Positions 1-11,625 of a stretch of 64,000 nt of DNA are shown piece by piece (positions within the stretch are counted from its first letter, which is position 1; each line of letters opens with the position of its first letter). The notes beneath the pieces were generated by a model. It worked only from the letters and a program-made list of their open reading frames with translations. It searched no databases and was not told where the DNA came from. This DNA is from Loripinus fragilis (Eukaryota > Mollusca > Bivalvia > Lucinida > Lucinidae): assembly GCA_964019695.1 (NCBI GenBank), contig OZ026527.1:79402831-79466830 (forward strand), written 5' to 3'. The position numbers were made by a program, and so were the translations under genes.

Positions 1-1398
1 TAAGACTGTGTAACACAGCTATCAAACAATTGACGTATGCAGCAGTATTTAACACAATTTTTTGTCTGAATTTAACTCACTTTTAAGAGAATAATGTTCC
101 CTGTCACATTTTTGTTTAGATAAGTTATATTAGGATACCTTAATAACAATTTGATTTTTTTTCCTTTATAATTTTTTTCTTCTTTAAATTTTCTGTAAAA
201 ATTGTGTTAACTATTACCACATACCTGAATATGTTTGTTATGGATCTGATCAAAGTTCATGGAGAAGGGTGACTTAATGCAACCCAATGACAAAGGAGAA
301 AACAAAACATATAAAATGTTCATGAATTTATTGACAACATGAAAGTCAAAACAAAATCTGTAACTATACTAAAATTGGTAACTCAACCCAAAATATGGTG
401 TAGCACAGCATATACTACATTGTGCATCCAGTGAAAACTCAGATCAACCTGTTCATACACCAAACCTGATTACAGTGTTTATTGGTCCCACAAGTAAGGT
501 TAAATGTTAAATTGTTCTAAGCTCTCTATCGAACAATGAATACTCTGATCAAACTAGGTGTAAATGCCGGCTGATCTGATTTTTCACTTCATACATATAT
601 GGGCCACGACGCAACAAAATCTGTCTTCTGGGTTTCAGTAAAAGCAATTTTCAATCAAGTCTCCTCTAGCTAGAAAATTTAAAATTTGATTGAAGTAGGT
701 TTAGATATAATAATTTCCAATAAGGGAATAATAAAGGAGCTGATCAGACTGCATTGGTGGGCAGGCTGATCTGCACCTTTGTTGTTCGTGAACCGCCGAA
801 TCAAGTTTTTCACATGTCGCAGCCCATGTGATAACTACAAAAAGTGCTGTGATCCAGCTAAAAAAACAATTACAGAGAATAGCAGTTAATTTGCACAGTA
901 TATGAGCCGTGACATGTGATTTCCAACAATGTGGTATTTTGACATAATAAGTAGATTCAGACAAGCCTTTGCAGCCTCTTTTTTCGATTAAAAACTCCAA
1001 ATGATGTTCAGTCAGTAGCTTAACAGTCATGGAATATTCAAGCGACTTGCAAAGGCTCTGATCAGACTGGGCATATGCCCAGGCTGGCCTGAGCCTTTGT
1101 TGGTTGCATATACCACATTGTTCGAAATCTCATGTCGTGACTCATATTTGATTCAATGAACAACCAAAATTGTCAACTAAGAGTCTTGTAAAAAGTTCAA
1201 TTAATTCTTTTATCCTTTCTAGAACAGAGATTCATGAACAATTAGTAAAATAAACAGTGAAGACCCATATGAAATGGTGCAGAATGTTGTATTTAATCAG
1301 GCTCTACACTGTTTGCTTTGACCAAATCAATCTTCAACAAAGCTAAATGTGTTTGCAAATTATAACTTTTCATCCCTCCATATATACATTTTTTTGCT
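1..1398. other. AT-rich non-coding DNA with GATCAG-type repeat fragments
   Basis: I see no gene here. The stretch is AT-rich with short stop-ridden frames. Two similar fragments around 735-790 and 1045-1115 carry the words ctgatcagactg and a pyrimidine-rich ending cctttgttg; related fragments recur near 3555-3655, 3940-4020, 37737-37800 and 46000-46070, so this is a dispersed degenerate repeat. A phrase like gagccgtgacatg followed by caacaatgtggtat occurs at about 904-935 and again at 3560-3590, showing the two places share a repeat. The 109-codon minus-strand frame at 701-1030 runs through this repeat and has no recognisable domain. Confidence 0.6.
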
Positions 1399-1575
1399 TG
1401 TTTGTTTGTTTGATTTGATTCTTTATGTCCCATCAACAATCTTTCAGTTAAACAGGGACGGGTCTTCCAGCACTAGGCTAGGATAAATGTGTCTTGCTCA
1501 AGGACCACAACACAGTGACACCAGTGAGGCTCAAACCCCTGGCCCTTCAGTCTTGAGTCAAGCCACTGAGCTTGT
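1399..1575 (-). mobile_element. tRNA-derived SINE (family 1), degraded copy
   Basis: Read on the minus strand this is a 5' tRNA-like region (around 1500-1570, with a box B-like remnant of GGTTCGAGCC) followed by the family body and a tail of the gggacataaagaatcaaatc kind running into an AAAC-rich end near 1400. It aligns by eye with the better copy at 42362-42563 on the plus strand. The Pol III box A is damaged and no target-site duplication is obvious. It is a non-coding retroposed element. Confidence 0.8.
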
Positions 1576-2031
1576 ATCTATAGAAATTTCCATTTGTATA
1601 GAAAAGGTTTACGGTAAACGATCTAAAAATTCGAACACTAATTTTTTTTTATTTTCCCCGCTGTTCGTAATTTTAGAAATTACGTTTCAGAAAAAATGCT
1701 AGTTTTCGTAATTTTAGAATGTGGTCTTTATCAAGGGCAAAAACGGTATATATGCATGTAAATGTGGTAGGAACATGTTGAAAGCACGGCAATATGATTC
1801 TGCGCTATCTACTCATTTTTCTTTTCAACCGCTACTAAATTCTTGTGGACTGAGTCAGTAAAATGTCCAGGGCGTGCGGAAATAGCCAAGTCGAGACCCA
1901 GGCACGTGCATGTTATGTCACTCAATTTAATTACAAGTTGTAAAAGTCCACTTATTTAACCTCGGACTACCGATGAATCGCTACACTTTTGTTTTTCCTT
2001 CAGAAAAACAGAACGCCTTTTGGCGTAAATG
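1576..2031. other. non-coding, nothing recognised
   Basis: AT-rich sequence with poly-T runs. I find no ORF, RNA gene or repeat relationship that I can support within this window. Confidence 0.5.
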
Positions 2032-2203
2032 CCGTTTATATAGAGGATCTTACATGAGTGCTCATGTTTTATTGAATTTATTAAACGAGTTGAGGAAAGA
2101 GATAAAATGCGAGGCTGGTCGAGCATTTTATCTCTTTTTTGCAATGAGTTTAATAAATTCAATAATACAAGAGCACGAATGTCAGATTCTATTTATCATA
2201 TGA
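2032..2203. repeat. foldback (inverted repeat) element, arms about 83 bp
   Basis: The left arm (about 2034-2117) pairs with the right arm (about 2119-2203) around a centre near 2118. Best-matching inner blocks are attgaatttattaaac against its complement, and gagataaaatgc against gcattttatctc. Arms match at roughly 80 percent by eye. The two overlapping short frames on opposite strands here are a by-product of the palindrome. It resembles a foldback MITE; no target duplication was identified. Confidence 0.8.
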
Positions 2204-2958
2204 CATTAAGATTACTTTGAAATCTCATTGCTGACGTAAAAACGTTATAATTATGTCATTATGTATGCAACGTTGTTATGGATGTCATAACGTTTCCCGA
2301 AAAACAATAAACCACTAGTGGTTTACAGATTTTATTGCATGGCGTTATTTCACTCCCTGACGCGACGTCATATGATAAAATGTAATAGAGTCACTCAAGG
2401 ACATCTCGTCGATCAGATTTTTTTGCAAAGATATACACGAAACTTTGAAATACGTAGACGAGTTCTCAGAGTTTAAAAAAAAAAAAAAAATTCAAAAAGA
2501 ACACACATCTCTCTCTCTCTCTCTACTTGTATTTGTCGATGCACTTTGATTTTCCCGAAAGGATGTGCATGTACCAGTCTCTCCAGGCCTCGAAATATCT
2601 TATAATGGGCACTTGCCCTGCATCATAAAAATTATTGGCATATATGGGAAAAAAATCAAAATTTTACTAGAAATATCAAAATTTTCGCTTGCCCTGCAGC
2701 CTGAGGCACTCGTAAATACGAGCGGACGAGTGCTATTTTCGAGCCCTGCTCTCTCTCCTCGCTTTCTCTCTCTATTTACATTTGCAAAAACAGGTTGGAT
2801 CCAGATCAGAAACGAATGGAATTCAGGAAAACTGTTTCATCAATTTAAAATGTTGTGCATGCAATAGAAAGTACGCAAAGTGTCCTACAAAAGCCGATGC
2901 GCACGATAAAATGGGTTTTCAGTATATCTCAATAAGTGTATACATTGTCCGGTCCTGT
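2204..2958. repeat. non-coding stretch with poly-A, CT microsatellites and one copy of a direct repeat
   Basis: Contains a poly-A run (about 2474-2490), CT microsatellites (about 2509-2524 and 2750-2773) and, at about 2793-2905, a segment starting ggttggatccagatcag. This last segment recurs at about 3170-3312 with the shared words gaatggaattcagg and aaaagccgatgcgcacga. The two copies are direct, about 375 bp apart, and bracket the MITE at 2959-3134. No gene is seen. Confidence 0.65.
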
Positions 2959-3134
2959 GCGCGGATCCAAAATCACAAAAATATAGAATTTCTTAGCAAT
3001 ACTGGACCAGATCCCCTGAAATTCTCAGAACTACCAAGCCAGCATTCAACAATGGGCCATCATCGGCACGCCAGCGCCATTTAAAGGCGTTTCGCTGGCG
3101 GGCCGATGATGGTCCGCTGTGATATTTGGATCCT
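2959..3134 (-). mobile_element. GGATCC-ended MITE, copy 1, reverse orientation
   Basis: Bounded by gcggatcc at the left and ggatcc at the right, with a central palindrome (about 3053-3112) built from gggccatcatcgg and ccgatgatgg around caccatttaaa-like sequence. Two further copies are at 41176-41467 and 50374-50629 in the opposite orientation, sharing the same palindrome and a gtagctttgtgatt-type block. The three together define a small non-autonomous element with CGGATCC-type ends. The family is not one I can name. Confidence 0.7.
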
Positions 3135-4140
3135 CTCTCCCTTGAAAAAGAAGATAAAAACGTTGTCAGAGGTCGGATCCAGATCAGATCCGAATGGAAT
3201 TCAGGAAAGAATGTTTCGTTAATTTGAACATTTGGGCATGCGATAGAAAGCATGCAAAGCATCAATACTGTCGAATATCCGACTTTGTCGTGCAAAAGCC
3301 GATGCGCACGAGAAGCATCTCCAAGTATCATTAGCATCGATACATGATATTTTTCGAGATTACAAGAGATTCGTATGCAAGCGCTTGAGTCTCTCTCTCT
3401 CTCTCTCTCTACCACCTGCTTTCAAAGTTAGCAAATAGTTTGGATCCAGAAGATCTCCGACGACTTGCCAAACCAAATCAGGGGCAAACAGGCATACCAA
3501 GAATTAATCATAAAAGCGAACGTCCGACTTTGCTGATGCCTCGGAATAATATGATTGAGCCGTGACATGAGATTTCCAACAATGTGGTATGTGGGACCAG
3601 CAAAGCCTCAGATCAGTCTGCGCATATGCACAATCTGATCAGAGGTCAAAAGGTCAAACTGTATCTTTTTCTGAAAGTAGTCATGTTGCATATCAAATTA
3701 AAGCTGACGACGCTGGCAGCAACATGGTGGCACAGACACACCCTCGACCCCTGGGGTGGGGTCAAAAGGTCAAACCAATATTTCGTCATGGGATATAAAT
3801 TTGTTGAATATTTCTTGTTGAATCATGAAACTCTCTACCATAAATTCACATCCATGTCTATCATTTCACAATAATTCCAGATGATTCCATCCAGTGGTTA
3901 TGGGTAACTCTTCCAGACACAATTAAGGCATGTATGAGCCTCGATGTGAGAAAACCTGCCTTCAGGGTTTTAGAACAACAAAGGTGCAGACCAGCCTACA
4001 CATCTGCAGTCTGATCATTTCCTATGTTATTCTCTCTTTTGAAACTATCATATTTTTACTTGCTACTTGCAAAATGTCAATTATCCAGCTAGTAGCTGAG
4101 CATGCTTGGGTCCGTATGGCCTGGTCATAAACCCCAAAGA
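3135..4140. other. non-coding, dispersed repeat fragments and CT microsatellite
   Basis: Holds the second copy of the direct repeat at 3170-3312, a CT run at 3391-3410, a GATCAG-type fragment at about 3555-3655, and a segment at 3640-3785 whose complement resembles 11040-11190 (shared words ggtcaaa, tcatgttgcatatcaaatt and cctcgacccctgggg-like). Around 3930-4110 lies a fragment (gcagaccagcctacacatctg) related to 46020-46060. No gene is seen. Confidence 0.5.
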
Positions 4141-5563
4141 AAGCTTTTATCATGACAAGGCCCAAATTGAAGGAAGAAAAGGAAGAAGTTTGAAATTGAT
4201 AAGTTTCCTCATTTAATAATTTCAACTTTTTAATGTGTTCTAAAATTCTTGTATGGACCTCTATACTAGAAAACCTGCCTTGATGGATTGACAGCAAAAT
4301 ATGGCAAAGAACAGCTTGCACATTTTCACCATCTTAAATCAGTGCTTACTATTCACTTTACAGAAATAAGTGAAATAACAATTTTCTAGCCACTCTCTGC
4401 AGCTGAACAGGCTGGGTAGGATATTAACTAGTTGGTGAACTTGAAGAGAGTTTGTCAAACCAGCATTTTTGATCCAATTATTAATTTTTGTCTTTCTGCA
4501 ATTATATACAAATTTCAGGAAATGATTATCACAGACTGCTATAATGTTAGGGATGTCCTATTTGCACAAGTGTAAGTTTTCAGAATCATTCCTTGAATTC
4601 ATGCTTTTGAGGCTTATGTTCCACAGAAAAGCAGCCTGAAAATGCAGAATTTGGGGGATCATATAAGGCTCTCTAATTTATTGTCTGTCTAAGGATAAAT
4701 AATCTTTAAGCTTAAAAATGAGAATATTCAGTGGCCAGTGTTAAGAAAAGGGATCCAAAAGTCAGATGGTTTTGGTAATTTTGAGCTTCCATCCATGTAT
4801 TTGTGAAAGTTTTCTGGATGCAAACTGTTTACTGAAATTAAATACATTGCAACCCCATCTGTATTCACAGTTTCACCACTCAAAATTTTAAATCATCTGA
4901 GCATGTAGTGCTTGAAGGTGAACTTTTGTGATATATCATTGGTCTGTTGTACTTACACTTTCCAATGAAATCACATGTCCTAAACCACTGCCCTAAAATT
5001 TTAAAAACAATTCACACAAATGATTTTTGTAAAGCCAGAATAGATAAATTACCCAAATAATTATTCTCTCCTCACCAAATATCAGCAGTAGCTAAATTTT
5101 AACAATCTGGTTGTCCTGAAGCAATATAATTTAGACAAAAAGTATCCTTATAAGGCCCTCTACTAAATTTGCTTAATATTTGTTCAGCAGAACCAAATGG
5201 CAACCAGAGATAAACATAGCAATATCATGAAACACCATTTGCTCCTGAACTGTTAGTGTTAAAACATGAGCACTTATGTAAAATCCTCTATTTTTACAAA
5301 AATATGCCACATAAGGCTCTCTACTTAAGTTGCACAAATGATGCCCTTTTGCCAAAAACACCATAAAGAACAAAATTTATAATTGCCATCTGCTCCTGAA
5401 TTTATTTCTGAATAATCTCACAAATGTTTCTGAACGAGCCTGCAGCGAAACAAAATTGCAACCAATAAATAAAATAAAAAAGTGGCCCAGAATATAGATA
5501 TTTTCACCAAATTGATCCTAATAAGGTCCTCTCCATATGAATGATCACTAGCCATAAGTTAAA
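4141..5563. repeat. AT-rich stretch with diverged tandem units
   Basis: No gene is seen. The phrase taaggcnctctac (with variants) recurs near 4664, 5152, 5311 and 5520, and ttgctcctgaa / tctgctcctgaa recurs near 5239 and 5388. This suggests an old tandem array with a period of about 160-210 bp. Divergence is high, so the number of units is uncertain. Confidence 0.45.
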
Positions 5564-5920
5564 CTAAAAATCATTAAATTCCTTTATCTGGTCTTTTGTC
5601 TTCTGATTCAGTTTCCCACAAGGTGTCAGTTTGAACCCGTGAAGCCAGATGTTGTAGCACTGTATTTCCTCGAGACATGCGATTCTTCTCCCTTTTCCCC
5701 CATTTGCATAAATGGTGCAAGGTGTCCAAGCACCAGACAAACTACCCCCATACCACTAGATGGTACAGGTACCCTAATCAGTGTTTGTCTCAGTAACATT
5801 TCCTATCTGTGGCCAATCCCTCGCATACTTGGCGAGGTAAACTGCCACCATTGTGCCTTCTTCAATTTGATTGCTGGTACATGTATGCACTTCTTGTTTG
5901 TCTGGCCGACCAATAACAAC
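5564..5920 (-). pseudogene. decayed coding exon, 119 codons with two internal stops, family unnamed
   Basis: On the minus strand one frame stays protein-like from 5920 to a final TAG at 5566-5564. It is interrupted only by stops at codon 49 (5776-5774) and codon 55. Recognisable blocks include EEGTMVAVYLAKYARDWPQIG (codons 20-40, shown here in part), then WYGGSLSGAWTPCTIYANGG after the second stop, then IWLHGFKLTPCGKLNQKTKD near the end. The unbroken frame, the tryptophan and glycine spacing and the smooth continuation past both stops argue for a real coding ancestor. A TTTCAG immediately upstream (minus strand) looks like a 3' splice site, so this may be a terminal exon. The pattern recalls a small SH3- or chromo-like barrel found at the C-terminus of uncharacterised, often transposon-linked, invertebrate proteins; that assignment is from memory and weak. 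No intact neighbour gene explains it. Confidence 0.6.
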
Positions 5921-6337
5921 CTGAAATGTATTGAAATTGTGAAATACATTAAAAATTGGATTTAGAAATATGTGTGATAATGCGTACATGCATGCAATAA
6001 CTTTACATGGTGGAAATACCCTCTATTCTAACACACCTCGCCTATATAGCCAATGGTTAAACTCAGTGATTTACTGGCTGATAAATCACTGCATGGACTG
6101 GGCACGGACTGGTGTGAAGTCATTGGTTGGCAGTTTGATTTTCATGACGTCATCTATCACAATAGACGGCTTAACGTCAATTTTACAACTATTGGATGTT
6201 CAAAACGTACGTAAAAATACAGTCTAAACAGGAGTTGCGGGAAATTCTGACAGTCTGTTCAAGATGGCGGAATCTTTATAGACTATGAAGGATTTGTACT
6301 TTTTGTGTGTTAGAATTGATATAAATTCGCACTGGCA
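5921..6337. other. non-coding, possible MITE remnant
   Basis: The words attctaacacacctcgcc near 6028 and the complement of ttgtgtgttagaattg near 6302 form a weak inverted pair about 290 bp apart. A close relative of the left end (attctaacgcacctcgcc) recurs at about 13273. This suggests an old MITE family. No gene is seen. Confidence 0.4.
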
Positions 6338-6468
6338 GTGATTTGTTGCTTAATATATCACTGTCTGTCGGTCAGTCGTAAGTGGATAAATCATTCGCGC
6401 TTCACGCTCATGATTTATTCACTTTAACGACTGACCTCCAGTCAGTGATATATTAAGCAACAAATCAC
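6338..6468. repeat. foldback element with strong hairpin
   Basis: Outer arms gtgatttgttgcttaatata (from 6338) and its complement (to 6468) match almost perfectly. Inner arms ggtcagtcgt and acgactgacc continue the stem. The centre lies near 6403. The whole could form a cruciform with arms of about 60 bp. It is a non-coding inverted repeat, likely a MITE core. Confidence 0.85.
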
Positions 6469-7284
6469 AATGAAACCCGGCTATGACTGATAGATGATGG
6501 TATGGTAGGGGAACAGCATATCTTTAGCCAACTAATTCATAGCCAACTAATCACAAATTTGGTAGTAGAACTCCTCTCTTTTCCCCACACATTAATTCAC
6601 TCCGCGACTTGAATACCTCACTTCTAACCAGGTGTTGTGCTGGCTGAGTAATGTTGGATTGAAAATTTAAAATATGAGTTTGAAAGGGGGGTTTGGGGGT
6701 CCTCCTCCGAAAAAAATTTGAAAACCAAGAAAGCAGGAGAAGCCATCTCTGGTCATTTTGCAGGGACAATTTTACCTTAAGTAAATGAGGATTTTTGGAG
6801 GAAAATGCTCCAATTTAATGAATTTTCTTTTTAAATGTAAGATTTAGACTGATAGGCATATGTCTGTATTAGATTTGGGTGTAGATATCACTGTTAAAAT
6901 TTTACAACCTTAAAGGTCTTTATAGGTTTTAAAGGTTTTTCAGCCAAATTAAAGATTTTAAAGGATTTCAACCAAATTGAAGGTTTCTAAAGGTTACACA
7001 AAGTGTAGTCATCACCAGAGAAGGCTAGACTATGCACCAGTGACACCAGACACAAAGAACACCAAATACTGTCAGGGCAACACCCTGAAGGTCTTATTCT
7101 GAAACAAAATCTCCAAAACAAATTAAAAGATAGTTTTACTCTATCCAAAAAAGTGCCAAATTTATAATAAACTAGGAAAACTAGGAGGTTTTAGACGAAA
7201 CTAGTAAAAACTAGGAGCACATTTAAAAAACTAGGAAAAAGAAGGAAAACTAGGAATAACTAGGAATGCTGGAAAGCCTGATTA
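6469..7284. other. non-coding with AAGGTTT-like and AACTAGG-like simple arrays
   Basis: About 6900-7000 is a loose array of aaaggttt-type words. About 7161-7262 is a loose array of aaactaggaa-type words. The minus-strand frame at 6551-6769 shows only proline and arginine-rich low-complexity sequence and no domain. I see no gene. Confidence 0.5.
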
Positions 7285-8808
7285 TGACTCTAAAAGGGAC
7301 ATAACTCCACAATGGGAGATAATCCAAAATTTAAAAACAAGTAGCCCAAAATGGACAACTATGGCTCATGTGAGAGCCAGCAAAAAGTTTGGAGACACCA
7401 TATTTTACAATGCTCTAAAGTTGGTGACTCTGAACTTGACACAGCAATCAGTTCTAAATTAAAACACAAGATATTATATCAGTTCTGCTTATCTGCAATT
7501 ATTAAAAAAAATGAATTAAAATTGCCAAAAAATCACTTGGGAAATTATATTTTTAGACCCTCAGTGGCAGCTAACTCTATAGTCAGTGACTCAGATCGAA
7601 ATTCAAACACATCCAAGCTTTTATGCATGTCCTTGTTACCTAAAAGAATGAAGTAGATCAAATCAAAAATAAAAGTGCTATAGTGGCAACAACCTTTCTC
7701 CCATTGTAATTCTTTTGTAATTATTCTAGACAGTCAAGGGCAGCTAACTACATGCTCCCAAGTGAGAACTGGGCAAAATTGAAACTCATCCAAGCTTATA
7801 TGGTTGTCCTCATTACCTGCAAGAATGAAGATCCAAACAAAAATTAGAGCGCTGGAGTGGTCACAACTTTGAACCTCAATTTTAAGACGCTCAAGAGCAG
7901 ATAACTATGTAGTCGGTGACGGGATGGGGCCAAAATTCAAACTTATCCAAGTTTTATGGATGTCCTTGCAACCTGCAAGAATGATGAAGATCAAATAAAA
8001 AAAAGAATTCAACAGAAAGCTCACAATATTTCTCCCATTTTAAGTCTATGAGAAGTTTCCCAGACATTCAAGGGCAGCTTACTCCACAGACCCTGGTCCA
8101 ATCTTTGCTGAATTTCAAACCCATTCAAGAATTTATAGCTGTCCTAGCTAACTGTAAGAACGAAGATGATCCAATTCAAAAATGAACATCCTAGAGTGCT
8201 CACAACATTATACATTGATTTTTCAAAAGCTCAATGACAGCTAACTCAGTAGTTTTTGATGGGATCTGGCAGAAATTTAACTCATCAACTCATCCAAGCT
8301 CTAATAGTTGTCCTTGTTACCTGTAAGAATGATGAAGATCCATCCAAAAATGAACACACTCTAGAGAGTGCTCAGAACATTTCTCCCATTATAAGTCTAT
8401 GGGGATTTTTTTCAGATGCTCAAGGGCAGCTAACTCCACACTCCCCGGTTGGATCTTGCTGAATTTCGAACACATTCAGGATTTTATGGTTTGTTACCTG
8501 CAAGATTGAAGAAGTTTCAATGGAAAAAGAGGGAGCTAGAGTGATCACAAGATTTCCCCATTATAACCCTAAAGGAGCTATATGTTGTCATGGAAACCAG
8601 AGTTCTGGTTCTATTTGGTCAAAAACCTAATGCAGCCAATCCCCCCAACCCAATAATGCTCCTGATGAAATTTGATTATGATAGGCTTGCTGGTCTCAGA
8701 GATATTCATGTTTGAAAGCGTGGACGCAAAGACAGACGCACGGGTGGACGCTGGCTTAAGTCCCATCCTTTAAGCTCACCAGGGTGAGCCTTCGGCTCAG
8801 GTGAGCTA
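7285..8808 (-). mobile_element. HINE/DINE-like (non-autonomous Helentron-type) element, minus orientation
   Basis: The minus-strand 5' end is at 8808 and starts TAGCTCACCTGAG; a GCTCACC/GGTGAGC hairpin follows, then a GTCY-rich stretch (about 8728-8750 on the plus strand as gacgca/gacaga words). Leftward lies a tandem core of six or seven units of about 160-185 bp: the phrase ttacctgcaagaatgaagat recurs with variants near 7640, 7815, 7973, 8145, 8323 and 8497. The 5' terminus is the same as in the plus-strand elements at 20926, 49612 and 51215 but the core is different. The 3' terminus near 7285 is not clear. Naming is by architecture only. Confidence 0.7.
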
Positions 8809-9923
8809 AAAAATAATGGTAGGTTAATTTTTTAAGAGGAATCCATTTTTGAAAATTCAAAACCCTATCTTAAAATTTGTTCCTATGGACAGACGGACGA
8901 GCCCAAAGCAATAATTCACCAACAGGGTTTAAATGTGCCTGACTTGGTACAATTAACTTGGGATGTCTATTGCCCATTGCAGGGGTCATAGTTTATAATT
9001 TTCAAACAAATTCTCAAGGTTTTTTTTGTCTATACAAACAGTGTAGACCCTGGTGAAATGTTGCAGTAATGCATCTGTGTTGTTATTGTTTGCCTAAGTA
9101 CACATCTAGCTGTGACTACTATAAAAAGTTGGAAATTAGTATTCTTTGCCTACTAGTGCCTTCTGCTAGTTACCTTTGCAAACAGTTTGGACCCAGATTG
9201 GAACCAACAAAATTCCCAACCTTATCTGTACTGAAAAAGTTAGACACTCTGGTTGTATTCTTTAAAAATTGCAAAATTACCAAAGCAACAAAGATAAAAA
9301 AAAAGAAAAATGATTGCCCAATTTTAGAATTGAATGCTTTCCTTCAATTAGGGGATAACTGTTTTCAAAATTTTCATTTGGGGAGGTATATCGTCTGATA
9401 TACGGTCGGAAATTTAGTTTTACGGCAACGCATAAGTAACATTTTTAATTAAGAATGACTGTGAAAACATAGTATGTTGCGCCAACCTCCAGCGGCTGTC
9501 AGCTGCATAAAACCGCTCGCCAGCTGCATATATTCACTTTTCAGCCAATGAAGAGCGACGTTACGTAATGACGTCAAATTTGCAACAGTATATCACAGGA
9601 TATACTGTCCCAATTTTATGACGTTATCCAATCAGACGGCGCGTTGCATTTGCAAGTGCATTAGAATATTAATTTGACATATACTAGATTTGAGTTATAG
9701 TACAACAAAACCATCAAAGTTCCATAAATGCGAAATTTAGAGTCAAACATTTGGAAGATATAAATAAGCCTTCAGAACTTAATTCGTCTTGGTCTTTGTA
9801 TAATTTAAACCATCAGGGTCTAGTTCAATACGTACATTTATTTTTTGCATTTCCTTTTGTAGCCTGGCTGCCACTTCAGGAACAAACTGTTCATCTGCTT
9901 GAGTACTGTAAAAAGATATAGAG
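8809..9923. other. non-coding; core-repeat fragment and AT-rich DNA
   Basis: About 8885-9065 contains gacagacggacga and agtgtagaccctgg words resembling the 3' part of other core-repeat elements in the window (compare 42735-42840). Around 9385-9640 there are several tatatcgtctgatata / tatatcacaggatata words in a palindromic setting, likely a MITE remnant. The frame at 9069-9398 lacks a domain. I see no gene. Confidence 0.45.
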
Positions 9924-10082
9924 GATATTTACTTTTTTGGGGTGAATACCAAATATATTTCATCGAGTGCGGTGAAAAAAATCAGTATTTTTCACGAGTG
10001 CGTAGCACGAGTGAAAATGCTGATATTTTCACCGCACGAGATGAAATATATTTGGTATTTGCCGAGAAAAAGTAAATTTTCT
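9924..10082. repeat. foldback element, arms about 78 bp
   Basis: Centre near 10003. Left arm block aataccaaatatatttcatc (about 9945) pairs with gatgaaatatatttggtatt (about 10039); inner block gagtgcggtgaaa pairs with ttttcaccgcac. Arms match at about 85 percent by eye. Its overall style (long A/T arms, GC-rich centre with cacgag words) is like the foldback at 58340-58481. Confidence 0.85.
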
Positions 10083-11290
10083 TTTTATCTTATACTCAAC
10101 GGAAATACAGAAATCGCAACCTTACTTTTTACTTGGGCGTTTCTCGTTCAATTTGACTTTTGCAATGTGTTTATTGGGTATAACATTGGGTGTAAACATA
10201 GTTTGCACCTAGAAAATGGCTTAGAATCATATTTTAACGAATGAAACGCAATAAATCAGCATTTAAAGAAAGTCTATTGAGTGTGCCTTAGGGTAGGCGT
10301 CACGTGCAAACTGGCGCTGCGCTAGGTCAAACAGTGACGTCATTATGTTTGATGTTGACGTCACAACATGCGTAGCGTTATTTTTGACAAATATACTTCA
10401 CTTTAAACCTTATGTTAAAAAATCCCAGTCACAAAATTGCCAAGAAAGCCTTGTTTTGCTACAGTTCTATTCTATTCTACAGTAAAAATATAAATCGTAT
10501 CAGTCACTAGTGAAAAAATACGATATTTTTTCACTGTAGAAAAATACCAATTTTACTCACATTTGATATGCATATTGAATTCACTGCTTGTGATAAAATA
10601 AATTGAATATATCACCACATATACTAAATAATTATGAGTTGCCATTCAACTGTTTATTCCCTGGATATGGAGATCACAAATAATTTTAATGCTATCCATT
10701 ATTCAATTTTTTGATATTCATAAATTAATTTCAAGGATCTACTTAAATCTGCTCAATCATAATAATGATTTTACTGTTATTCAGTAGATAAGATCACATT
10801 ACTTAAATGATGATATTTAATCAAGGAGTGGTGATGCACTTTTTTAGCATAAATTTTGACAGATTGTGCATACAGAACTGTACCAACCAAACAGTAAAAA
10901 TCCTTGAAGCCTTATTTTACAGAAACATGGAAATCACAACAGAGGGCAAGTGTGTGTAGATTCAAAGTGTCAGTTTGCATGTTGGGCTACACTTTTTTCA
11001 ATTTAATTTGATATGCAACATAACCACTTTTATAAAAGAAAAAAATTGACCTTTTGACCCAGATCTAGGGGTCAATGCGGTGGTTGAGGGTGTGTAAGGA
11101 CAGCATATTTGCTTTCATGGTGTTCTGTGCTCAATTCCCCTTTATTTGATATACAGCATGACTAATTTCAGAAAAAGATATGGTTTGACCCAATCCCAGG
11201 GTCGAGGAGGTGTCCATGGGCAAATAATATGCTGGTTTTGCATTGTAATTTCCGTTGTATCATTATAATTTCCTATACAATGGCAATAGG
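10083..11290. other. non-coding, AT-rich, repeat fragments
   Basis: About 10480-10560 holds a short palindrome with gtgaaaaaatacga-type words. About 11040-11220 carries tgacccagatctaggggtca and tttgacccaatcccagggtc segments related to the complement of 3640-3785. The 100-codon frame at 9942-10244 is a foldback shadow. No gene is seen. Confidence 0.5.
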
Positions 11291-11625
11291 AGCCGCCGTG
11301 GTGAGGTGGATAAACCGCTTGCTTTGTAAACCCAGGGTTGCAATTTTATTTTCTTGTCCTTTGGGATCATGGGTTTCATTGTGGAACTTTGAAGCTATTA
11401 GAGGGTCACTGATAGAGCCTAAATGGCAGAAACTGGCTAGTCTGGCCCCGGAAATATGCACACTCTAGTTTCAGTTCTTTGGTGCAGTCTTTGCTTCCGA
11501 GGGATACCCTTTAAAGAACATATTTGATTTCCGGCTTCCCCCAGTCTGTCTGATGAGACTAAACCGTGGCCCCGTCTCCATATGACCTTAGCTGTTGGTG
11601 GAACGTTAACCACAAATGTACTATG
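11291..11625 (+). mobile_element. tRNA-derived SINE (family 3), degraded
   Basis: The 5' end reads gccgccgtggtgaggtggat, which resembles a tRNA acceptor arm plus box A. A weak box B (cccagggttgcaatttt) follows about 35 nt later. Near 11582-11615 the 3' region reads atgaccttagctgttgg..., closely similar to atgaccatagctgttgactt near the end of the intact SINE at 63316-63636. So two SINE families in this window share a 3' domain, as reported for Meta- or V-domain SINEs of bivalves (identity not verified). No target duplication is visible. Confidence 0.6.

Noticed and set aside
2993..3415. 140-codon minus-strand frame
   Set aside because: Passes through a CT microsatellite, a direct repeat and a MITE; a composite of repeats.
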